This document shows, piece after piece, positions 1-5,011 of a stretch of DNA of 5,011 bases. How positions within the stretch are numbered: position 1 is the stretch's first letter; each line of letters begins with the position of its first letter. This DNA comes from Deltaproteobacteria bacterium UBA5799 (GTDB lineage: Bacteria; Desulfobacterota; GWC2-55-46). Both the position numbers and the translations under genes were made by a program. The stretch is from the NCBI GenBank assembly GCA_002418185.1, contig DIDN01000082.1, positions 1 through 5,011 of the forward strand, given 5' to 3'. Below the pieces are notes generated by a model, which saw nothing but the letters and a program-made list of their open reading frames with translations, did no database searches and was not told the origin of the DNA.

Positions 1-1200
1 CGGGTCGAGTCGGTCGCATGGGTCAGCGAAAGAAAAGACGTCTTGAACGCCCTCTTTTTCCTCCTGGGCCTGCACGCGTACCTCAGCTATGCTGCGAGCC
101 GAAAGACCGCATCATACATGCTTACGCTCGTCTTTTTCGCCCTTTCGCTCCTCAGTAAACCCATGACCGTCACCATGCCTTTGGTGCTCCTCATACTGGA
201 CTACTACCCCCTTGGCAGGGCGGCCAGGGACGGATGGAAAAGGCTCATAATTGAAAAATCGCCCTTCCTGGCCTTGAGCCTTGCCGCCGGCCTCATGGGC
301 ATTTGGTCGCAGGAAGCAGGGGCGTCGATAGTCCCGGTGGCCGAGTTACCGCTTGCGGGCAGGATACATATCGCGGCAAGGGGATACCTTTTTTATGTAT
401 ATAAACTCCTTTTTCCAGCCGCGCTTGCGCCTTTCTACCCGCGCGAGCTGGCAGCGGGTCCGAACTTCCTCAGTCTTTTGTATATTGCAGCGCTCTCGGC
501 AATTACCGCTCTCGCCTTTTATCTCCGCAAATGGAGCAGGGCCTATATCTCGGCCTGGGCATATTTCGCTATAACGCTCCTACCTGTCATAGGGCTCCTG
601 CAGGTCGGCAGCCAGGCAGCGGCGGACAGGTACACATACCTGCCGGGCATTAGTCTCGCAATGCTCGTAGCGGCAGGCGCGGGCATGGTTGTGATGAAAA
701 AGAGGAAGGCTTTTCTCCCCGCGCTTGCCGCCGTGGCAGCAATCTCGGCCCTCCTCTCATTCCTCACCTTCAGGCAGGCAGCCGTCTGGAAGGACCCCAT
801 TTCCCTCTGGAACCGCCAGATAACACTCTTCCCGCAGCACAGCTACGGGTACATGTACCGCGGGGGCGCGCTGATTAACGCCGGGAGGTACGAGGAGGGA
901 CTGGCCGACCTTACGGTGGTAGTGGACATGCACGGCGAAGAAAAGATCGCCTACAAGGCGCGCGGCACGGCATACGCCGTTGCCGGCCAATACGAAAACG
1001 CGATAGAGGACTTCCTGAAGGCGGTTGAGCTCGACCCGTACGATTCCTCCACGCACATCGAGCTCGGGAAGGCCTACATGCACCTGGGCGACAACAGGAA
1101 CTCGTATCTCAGCATGAAAAAGGCGGACAGGCTCGGGGACCCCGCGGCTTTGGGGTTCCTGAAGGACCTGGAAACATGGGGGGCCGGTCCGGGGGAATAA
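1..1200 (+). CDS. TMTC-like (DUF1736-type) membrane protein with C-terminal TPRs, 5' partial
   Basis: The reading frame is open from the first base, so the N-terminus lies outside the window; 399 residues are visible. It starts with RVESVAWVSERKDVLNALFF, a hallmark stretch of bacterial relatives of eukaryotic TMTC proteins. Further family signatures are LSKPMT near residue 51, followed by LLILDYYPLGR, then YKLLFPAALAPFYP, and DRYTYLP at 209-215. Several hydrophobic segments fill residues 15-255, indicating a polytopic inner-membrane part. After a WKDPISLWNRQ linker come about three TPR units (residues roughly 281-312, 316-348 and 349-380), e.g. AYAVAGQYENAIEDFLKAVELDP. Eukaryotic TMTCs are O-mannosyltransferases of the GT-C type; the bacterial members are largely uncharacterised, so a glycosyltransferase role is inference. 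The likely catalytic acidic residues would be in the missing N-terminal part. An apparent start at 43 is an internal TTG and not the true start. The next gene has its own promoter. Confidence 0.85.
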   Translation, partial: RVESVAWVSERKDVLNALFFLLGLHAYLSYAASRKTASYMLTLVFFALSLLSKPMTVTMPLVLLILDYYPLGRAARDGWKRLIIEKSPFLALSLAAGLMGIWSQEAGASIVPVAELPLAGRIHIAARGYLFYVYKLLFPAALAPFYPRELAAGPNFLSLLYIAALSAITALAFYLRKWSRAYISAWAYFAITLLPVIGLLQVGSQAAADRYTYLPGISLAMLVAAGAGMVVMKKRKAFLPALAAVAAISALLSFLTFRQAAVWKDPISLWNRQITLFPQHSYGYMYRGGALINAGRYEEGLADLTVVVDMHGEEKIAYKARGTAYAVAGQYENAIEDFLKAVELDPYDSSTHIELGKAYMHLGDNRNSYLSMKKADRLGDPAALGFLKDLETWGAGPGE

Positions 1201-1204
1201 TGGC

Positions 1205-1234
1205 TTGCAAAGCTCCCTTGCCGGTGGTTATAAT
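1205..1234 (+). promoter_or_regulatory. Probable sigma-70 promoter of ssb
   Basis: TTGCAA at 1205-1210 (4 of 6 matches to the -35 consensus) and a perfect TATAAT at 1229-1234 are separated by 18 bases. It lies just behind the stop codon of the membrane protein and would give a leader of about 105 bases before ssb. The perfect -10 box in otherwise GC-rich DNA is the main support. Confidence 0.6.
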
Positions 1235-1345
1235 AGCCGCACAATCGAAGGCAACTACTAAAAATTGGAGATTTTTCCCGCAATCAAGGAAGGCCGGGGA
1301 AAAGAATCAATTTAGAGAGGTTGCCTGAAAGGAGAACCGGTCCAT

Positions 1346-1759
1346 ATGGCAGGCGTCAATAAGGTCATCCTGGTCGGCAACCTGGGGGCCGACCCGGAGA
1401 TGCGCTATACACCCGGCGGAATGGCGGTGGCCAACTTCAGGCTGGCCACGAGCGAGACCAGGGCCAACAGGGACGGGCAGAAGGAGACCAAGACCGAATG
1501 GCACAGGGTGGTGGCCTTCGGCAAGCTCGCAGAGATATGCGGCGAGTACCTCTCCAAGGGCAAGCAGGTCTACATAGAAGGCAAGATACAGACAAGGAGC
1601 TGGGAGGACAAGGACGGCAACAAGAAATACACGACCGAGATCCTCGCCAACTCCATGCAGATGCTCGGGCCGAGGGGCGAATCCGGCGCAGCCGCTTCCG
1701 CTTCCGACGTATCTGCCGACGACATCCCGCCAAGCGACATGGACGACGTGCCGTTCTGA
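1346..1759 (+). CDS. ssb: Single-stranded DNA-binding protein
   Basis: This is a 137-residue bacterial SSB, which coats ssDNA during replication, recombination and repair and recruits partner enzymes through its acidic tail. The OB-fold fills residues 1-108, opening with the family signature NKVILVGNLGADPEMRYTP, followed by FRLATSE, EWHRVVAFGKLAEICGEYL and KGKQVYIEGKIQTRSWED. W52 and W86 occupy positions where SSBs usually have DNA-stacking aromatics. A short linker of about 22 residues rich in Ala and Ser leads to the C-terminal tip DMDDVPF, which matches the conserved acidic-Pro-Phe interaction peptide. The protein is shorter than the 178-residue E. coli SSB because of the short linker. The start is fixed by AAGGAG at 1329-1334 and by conservation right from the first residues. 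It is followed at 1766-1790 by a hairpin and appears monocistronic. Confidence 0.97.
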   Translation: MAGVNKVILVGNLGADPEMRYTPGGMAVANFRLATSETRANRDGQKETKTEWHRVVAFGKLAEICGEYLSKGKQVYIEGKIQTRSWEDKDGNKKYTTEILANSMQMLGPRGESGAAASASDVSADDIPPSDMDDVPF

Positions 1760-1765
1760 ATACAT

Positions 1766-1790
1766 CCGTGCCGGGGGCGCCCCGGCACGG
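1766..1790 (+). terminator. GC-rich hairpin downstream of ssb, probable terminator
   Basis: A perfect 11-bp inverted repeat (CCGTGCCGGGG / CCCCGGCACGG) with a 3-base loop begins 7 bases after the ssb stop codon. The T-tract is imperfect: CTTTCCGCTTTT follows about 6 bases after the stem. The stem is very stable and the position is right for ssb termination, but the interrupted T-run makes it a non-ideal intrinsic terminator. Confidence 0.7.
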
Positions 1791-1809
1791 GCAGGCTTTC
1801 CGCTTTTGA

Positions 1810-2010
1810 CGATTCTCTCCGGATAAAGGACAATTTCAGACAGAAGAGCTCCTGGGGGCAGTTCCGCGCATGACGGAAAAGGGGGGGGCGCAGCTTAAGC
1901 TCCTCGGGGAGTACGGGTGCGATTTCGTCCAGGGCTATTACTTCGGAAGACCCGGCTGCCCGTCCTATATGGAGCCCATCCTCAGAACGGGTTTGACCGG
2001 GCACATATGA
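1810..2010 (+). pseudogene. Remnant of an EAL-domain (c-di-GMP phosphodiesterase) gene, C-terminal fragment
   Basis: The frame opens after a stop at 1807-1809 and ends with TGA at 2008-2010. From an ATG at 1870 it would encode 46 residues containing LLGEYGCDFVQGYYFGRP, which matches the end of EAL phosphodiesterase domains (typical form: L..GCD.VQGYYF.RP). The EAL motif itself and all upstream catalytic and metal-binding segments are absent. The upstream part of the open frame (about 1810-1880) shows no EAL similarity in any frame I read. A run of eight G at 1881-1888 sits near the point where similarity begins. I see no convincing ribosome binding site for the ATG at 1870. I therefore read it as a decayed gene tail and not a working small protein, though a short expressed peptide cannot be excluded. 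Confidence 0.6.
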
Positions 2011-2021
2011 AATTGTATATT
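1993..2021 (+). promoter_or_regulatory. Sigma-70-type promoter of the U32/UbiU-like gene
   Basis: TTGACC at 1993-1998 (5 of 6) and TATATT at 2016-2021 (5 of 6) are separated by the optimal 17 bases. Transcription would begin near 2028, leaving a leader of about 22 bases before the ATG at 2050. The -35 box lies inside the last codons of the EAL remnant. The promoter also argues against an upstream TTG start at 2020, which would fall within the -10 box. Confidence 0.7.
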
Positions 2022-2049
2022 GGTCCGGCAAAAAAGACCTGGGGGCGTT

Positions 2050-3057
2050 ATGAAAGTAAAACCTGAGGTTGTGTCGCCTGCCGGCAACCTGGCCTCGTTG
2101 AAGGCCGCTATCGACAGCGGGGCCGACGCGGTATACCTGGGCTTCAACGACTCGACAAACGCCAGGAACTTCGAAGGGCTGAATTTCACTCCCGCCGAGA
2201 TAGCCGACGGCATAAGGTACGTCAGGTCCAGGGACCGGAAGTTCTACGTAGCCATAAACACCTTCCCGCAGGGCGACGCCTTCCACAAATGGTACAAGGC
2301 GGTAGACGCCGCGGTAGAACTCGGCGCGGACGCCGTGATTATAGCCAACCTCGGGGTGCTCAGGTATGCCAGGGAGCGCCACCCGGATGCGGCCCTACAC
2401 CTCTCTACGCAGGCCAGCTCGTCCAATTACGAATCGATAAACTTTTACAGGAAGCACTTCGGCATAAAGAGGGTCGTCCTTCCGCGCGTCCTTACCGTCG
2501 ATGAGATGAAGCGGCTGAAGGAAATGACGGACGCCGAGATAGAGGTCTTCGCCCTGGGCGGGCTCTGCATAAACATCGAAGGCAGGTGCTATCTCTCCTC
2601 TTACGTGACCGGCGCCTCGACCAACACGGAGGGGGCCTGCTCGCCTTCCAGGTTCGTCCGCTTCAACCCCGGCACGGACGGCGGAATGTCCATAGAGCTT
2701 AACGGGGTCACGCTCAACAGGCTCGGCAAGGGCGAGTCCTCGCCGTATCCGACCTGCTGCAAGGGGAGGTATGTGACACCCGCCGGCGGGTACGAATACG
2801 CCTTCGAGGACCCGGAATCCCTGAACGTCCTCAAGATACTTCCCGGCCTCATGGACGCGGGCGTTTCTGCCCTCAAGATCGAGGGCAGGCAGCGGACAAA
2901 GAGCTATGTCGCCGCGATGACAAAGGTGCTCCGGGAGGCGGTGGACGCCTGCTCCGCCGACGGCAGGGGGTATGCAGTAAGGCCCGAGTGGGCCGGGAAG
3001 ACCGTCGCCACCTTCGAGGGCACGAGGGAGACACTGGGCCCGTACATCACGAAATAG
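2050..3057 (+). CDS. Peptidase U32 family protein, UbiU-like
   Basis: This 335-residue protein matches E. coli UbiU (331 residues) along its whole length. With UbiV, UbiU carries out O2-independent ring hydroxylation in anaerobic ubiquinone synthesis; other U32 relatives act on tRNA or rRNA. The N-terminal part has SPAGNLASLKAAIDSGADAVYLG, then STNARNFEGLNFT and INTFPQGDAFHKW. The core has LSTQASSSNYESINFYRKHF, VVLPRVLTVDE, and the U32 signature region GGLCINIEGRCYLSSYVTG. C173, C180, C197 and C237 correspond to the four [4Fe-4S] ligands known in UbiU; C236 is an additional adjacent Cys. Near the C-terminus is SALKIEGRQRTKSYV. The start at 2050 is chosen from homology and from the promoter at 1993-2021; the Shine-Dalgarno is poor (GGGGG at 2041-2045). 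No ubiV or ubiT is next to it: the downstream gene is convergent. The family assignment is firm, the ubiquinone role is inferred, and it could serve another hydroxylation. Confidence 0.9.
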   Translation: MKVKPEVVSPAGNLASLKAAIDSGADAVYLGFNDSTNARNFEGLNFTPAEIADGIRYVRSRDRKFYVAINTFPQGDAFHKWYKAVDAAVELGADAVIIANLGVLRYARERHPDAALHLSTQASSSNYESINFYRKHFGIKRVVLPRVLTVDEMKRLKEMTDAEIEVFALGGLCINIEGRCYLSSYVTGASTNTEGACSPSRFVRFNPGTDGGMSIELNGVTLNRLGKGESSPYPTCCKGRYVTPAGGYEYAFEDPESLNVLKILPGLMDAGVSALKIEGRQRTKSYVAAMTKVLREAVDACSADGRGYAVRPEWAGKTVATFEGTRETLGPYITK

Positions 3058-4378
3058 CCCCCTTCCTGGCCCTCCTCCCGAACCGGGCCAAAGCCGGCCT
3101 GAGCCTCAGCATGCTGAAGAGAAGCTCGTAAGTCCGTATCTTCTCCACCTCCCTCACCTCCTTCAGCCTGAAAGGCAGGAAGAACGCGACCGCCAGACGC
3201 AGTATCGCGGACAAGAGGATAAGGTTCATGGTCCTGAACTCCAGGAAGCCCGTGGGCAGCACCCAGGCGAGCCATCCCCCCAGAAGAGAGCCGAACGCGA
3301 GCGCCGCGCCCCCGAAGAAATTGTAATAGGCGATGCACCTCTCCCTTTTGCCCGGCGAGGCGGCGTCGTATATGAAATTCGACGCCGAAAGGTTGAAGCC
3401 GGCCCACGCAAAGCCGGAGAAGACCTGCACGAAAAAGAGGTACACGGGGTTCTGGTTCACGAGCCAGAAGAGCGGTATCAGTGCCACGAGCATCGAGGTC
3501 GAGCGGAGCACCTTGAGGTTCCCCACCCTGTCCGCGTGCACGCCCCAGCGCCTTATGGAAAGTATGGTCGCCAGGGTAGCGGCGAGCGTGACCACTGTGA
3601 AGGTCATGTAGCCGAACCCGAGGTTCTTGAGCATGAGGACCGCGAAGAACGGCGAGGCGATATTGACCGCGAACTTCATGGCCGAGACGAAGACCGCGAA
3701 CTTCAGGAAGTTGCTCTTATGGAGCCTCGAGACGAAGTCCAGGAGCGAGAAGTAGTCCTCTTCCTTCCGGACGAGGCGCGGCTCGTGCATCCTCCGGAGA
3801 TAAACCCATGAGGCGAGCCTGAAGGCGAAGGCCAGTCCGAATATGATGACAAAACCCCATAAGGCGTCGGACCGCTCGGCCCTGTGGAGCACGAAACCGG
3901 CGGCGAAGGTCGCAAGCACCGTCACAACGGCAAGCGTCCTCTGCAGCCACCCGAAGAAAGCGCCCCTCCTGTCCTCTTCCACGAGGTCCGACATGAGGCT
4001 CCCCCACGCTGGCATGGCAAGCGCGCCGAAGGCGGTAAAGAGCGCGACCGTCGCTATGAAGGCCGCCACCTTCCAGTCGCCCAGAAAATAGCTCCCCACC
4101 ATCGGCGGGAGCATCAAGGCCTGGAGGAGGACGAAAAGGCCCACAACGAGCTTCCGCGAACGGAGCCTATCCGTGATGTCCGGCCCCTTGAGCTGTACGA
4201 CAGCGGCAAAGAGGTGCGGAAGGGCGCTCAGTATCCCGACGTGCTTGATGGTCCCGCCGAGGAGAAGGAGGAAGGGCGTCAGGTAGTCGAGAGTAAAGCC
4301 GTTCATCATGCTCGCGAATACCCCGTTCCTTACGGAGTATCGCAAGCTCTTCTCTTTCTTAAACGAATCAGGGTCCAT
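3047..4378 (-). CDS. Major facilitator superfamily transporter
   Basis: From the ATG at 4378 it encodes 443 residues with about 12 hydrophobic segments, the expected size and topology for an MFS permease in the inner membrane. The TM2-TM3 loop has GPDITDRLRSRK (about residues 65-76), a diverged version of MFS motif A. A basic, charged region around YLRRMHEPRLVRKEED fits the central cytoplasmic loop between the two halves. The C-terminal tail is strongly basic. No substrate can be named. An in-frame ATG at 4474 would add 32 residues; that extension has AT-rich third positions unlike the gene body and no good ribosome binding site, so I prefer 4378, although that ATG also lacks a clear Shine-Dalgarno. 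The 3' end overlaps the convergent U32 gene by 11 bases. It is divergent from the FmdB-type gene, with an AT-rich region in between. Confidence 0.85.
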   Translation of the reverse strand: MDPDSFKKEKSLRYSVRNGVFASMMNGFTLDYLTPFLLLLGGTIKHVGILSALPHLFAAVVQLKGPDITDRLRSRKLVVGLFVLLQALMLPPMVGSYFLGDWKVAAFIATVALFTAFGALAMPAWGSLMSDLVEEDRRGAFFGWLQRTLAVVTVLATFAAGFVLHRAERSDALWGFVIIFGLAFAFRLASWVYLRRMHEPRLVRKEEDYFSLLDFVSRLHKSNFLKFAVFVSAMKFAVNIASPFFAVLMLKNLGFGYMTFTVVTLAATLATILSIRRWGVHADRVGNLKVLRSTSMLVALIPLFWLVNQNPVYLFFVQVFSGFAWAGFNLSASNFIYDAASPGKRERCIAYYNFFGGAALAFGSLLGGWLAWVLPTGFLEFRTMNLILLSAILRLAVAFFLPFRLKEVREVEKIRTYELLFSMLRLRPALARFGRRARKGAIS

Positions 4379-4514
4379 GAAAAATGGTGAGGCGGGGAAA
4401 AGGGGCAAACCAATCAGCAGTACGGGTATCCGCCAAACGGGACCATTCTGCCATAAAATCAAAGCCTTAGCCATATTTTTTTAAATCCCGGAGCGGCCCG
4501 ACTTTTTTTTAAAA

Positions 4515-4543
4515 TTGACATTCCAGTCGCTCGTACCTACAAT
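4515..4543 (+). promoter_or_regulatory. Strong sigma-70-type promoter of the FmdB-type gene
   Basis: A perfect TTGACA at 4515-4520 and TACAAT at 4538-4543 (5 of 6) are separated by exactly 17 bases. An AT-rich stretch (TTTTTTTTAAAA, 4503-4514) directly upstream resembles an UP element. Transcription would start near 4550, about 30 bases before the ATG. This is the best promoter match in the window. Confidence 0.8.
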
Positions 4544-4579
4544 ATAAGAAGGAAAAATCTGGCCCGGAGGTAGAGGTTC

Positions 4580-4831
4580 ATGCCGATCTACGAATATATC
4601 TGCAAGGACTGCGGCAAGGAGTTCGAGGCGCTGCAGAAGTTTTCCGAAAAACCCCTCAGGAAATGCGTCCACTGCTCTGGCAAGGCGGAGAGGAAGATAT
4701 CCGCTTCGGCCTTCCACCTGAAGGGCTCGGGCTGGTACAAGACCGATTACGCGTCAAAGAGCGCGCCAAAGGAATCCAAAAAGGAATCGGACTCGCCGAA
4801 GCCGGACTGCTCGTCCTGCCCGTCCTGCTGA
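4580..4831 (+). CDS. FmdB-family zinc-ribbon protein
   Basis: This 83-residue protein opens with MPIYEYICKDCGKEFEALQK, the typical start of the FmdB / CxxC_CxxC_SSSS regulatory-protein family. Two zinc-knuckle pairs, C8-x2-C11 and C29-x2-C32, should bind one zinc ion. The segment SASAFHLKGSGWYKTDY is also a family hallmark. A charged Lys/Ser/Glu/Pro linker leads to a cysteine-rich C-terminus, with C77, C80 and C83 spaced by two residues and the last residue being Cys. Members were named after a putative regulator of formamidase/amidase genes, but the general role is unknown; no amidase gene is next to it here, so regulation of one should not be assumed. The start is supported by CGGAGG at 4565-4570 and by the promoter at 4515-4543. 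It is probably monocistronic, ending before the terminator at 4903-4936. Confidence 0.9.
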   Translation: MPIYEYICKDCGKEFEALQKFSEKPLRKCVHCSGKAERKISASAFHLKGSGWYKTDYASKSAPKESKKESDSPKPDCSSCPSC

Positions 4832-4882
4832 GAAGTAGCTTTTTTGAGCGGGATTTTTCCGCTCTCTTCAGAAGGCTTCCAG

Positions 4883-4900
4883 ATTTTCCGAATTTTCCGA
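4883..4900. repeat. Tandem 9-bp repeat, two copies
   Basis: ATTTTCCGA occurs twice head-to-tail (4883-4891 and 4892-4900), and a close variant ATTTTTCCG occurs at 4853-4861. It lies between the FmdB-type gene and the terminator. No function is evident; it may be slippage-derived spacer sequence. Confidence 0.6.
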
Positions 4901-4902
4901 GC

Positions 4903-4936
4903 GTTCAGCCCGGGTCTTGCCCGGGCTGAACTTTTT
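4903..4936 (+). terminator. Intrinsic terminator after the FmdB-type gene
   Basis: A perfect 12-bp stem (GTTCAGCCCGGG / CCCGGGCTGAAC) with a 5-base loop (TCTTG) is immediately followed by five T. This is a textbook Rho-independent terminator on the plus strand, 71 bases after the stop codon. A weaker 6-bp hairpin (GAGCGG / CCGCTC, 4846-4864) precedes it. Confidence 0.92.
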
Positions 4937-4969
4937 CCGGTCCTTTCAACTGAAAGCCTCGGAGGCCGC

Positions 4970-5011
4970 ATGGACTACTTTAAAGAAGTAGCGATAAGGG
5001 CGGCCATGAGG
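4970..5011 (+). CDS. Start of an unidentified gene, possibly inositol monophosphatase family (3' partial)
   Basis: Only 14 codons are visible (MDYFKEVAIRAAMR), running open to the right edge. GGAGG at 4961-4965 lies 4 bases upstream of the ATG, a slightly short but usable spacing. The pattern of a Tyr/Phe followed by VAIRAA resembles the first helix of SuhB-type inositol monophosphatases, but so short a stretch cannot establish this. The ATG lies only 33 bases after the terminator T-run, so its promoter must overlap the terminator region, or the gene depends on read-through. Confidence 0.45.
   Translation, partial: MDYFKEVAIRAAMR

Noticed and set aside
1307..1765. Long minus-strand open frame opposite ssb
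   Set aside because: It mirrors the clearly coding ssb gene; its translation has no recognisable domain and arises from high GC content.
2020..2049. Upstream TTG start for the U32 gene adding 10 residues
   Set aside because: The codon falls in the predicted -10 box and the added residues have no match to UbiU, which begins at the equivalent of the ATG at 2050.
1570..2382. Minus-strand open frame of 270 codons spanning ssb, the relic and the U32 start
   Set aside because: It runs antisense through two well-identified genes, has no family resemblance, and crosses a promoter and terminator.
3109..3120. Palindrome TCAGCATGCTGA near the U32/MFS junction, considered as a terminator or operator
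   Set aside because: It lies within MFS coding sequence, has no T-tract, and has no loop for a stable hairpin; probably chance.
2904..3407. Minus-strand open frame overlapping the ends of the U32 and MFS genes
   Set aside because: It is a different frame from the MFS gene, covers parts of two real genes, and has no recognisable motif.
3884..4390. Plus-strand open frame of 168 codons opposite the MFS gene
   Set aside because: The low-complexity charged translation is antisense to transmembrane codons; the minus-strand reading gives a coherent MFS protein.
1..5011. CRISPR arrays, insertion sequences, tRNA or rRNA genes, defence systems
   Set aside because: No spaced direct repeats, transposase motifs, cloverleaf sequences or defence-gene domains were seen on either strand.

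Overview
The window reads as an ordinary chromosomal segment of a GC-rich, Gram-negative-type bacterium. Canonical -35/-10 promoters and several intrinsic terminators are visible. The UbiU-type U32 protein, the FmdB zinc ribbon with a cysteine-rich tail, and the TMTC-like membrane/TPR protein would fit a deltaproteobacterium-like or related lineage, but this is an inference and no taxonomic marker gene is present.

Layout from left to right: (1) the 3' part of a TMTC-like (DUF1736-type) polytopic membrane protein with C-terminal TPRs, cut by the left edge; (2) a monocistronic ssb gene with its own promoter and a GC-rich hairpin behind it; (3) a short decayed stretch that keeps only the last strand of an EAL (c-di-GMP phosphodiesterase) domain, whose final codons overlap a good promoter for the next gene; (4) a full-length peptidase-U32-family gene closely resembling UbiU, with all four expected cluster-ligand cysteines; (5) a convergent major facilitator superfamily transporter on the minus strand, overlapping the U32 gene by 11 bases at the 3' ends; (6) a divergent AT-rich promoter region; (7) a small FmdB-family zinc-ribbon protein on the plus strand with a near-perfect promoter; (8) a strong intrinsic terminator; and (9) the first 14 codons of another plus-strand gene at the right edge, possibly an inositol-monophosphatase-family protein.

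The genes do not form one pathway. Each has its own signals, and the window looks like a series of single-gene transcription units: DNA metabolism (ssb), quinone or RNA-related U32 chemistry, transport, and a small zinc protein. I found no mobile element, CRISPR array, RNA gene or obviously new multi-gene system. The most interesting points are the EAL relic that has been kept as a promoter-bearing spacer, and a UbiU-like protein standing without a UbiV partner next to it.
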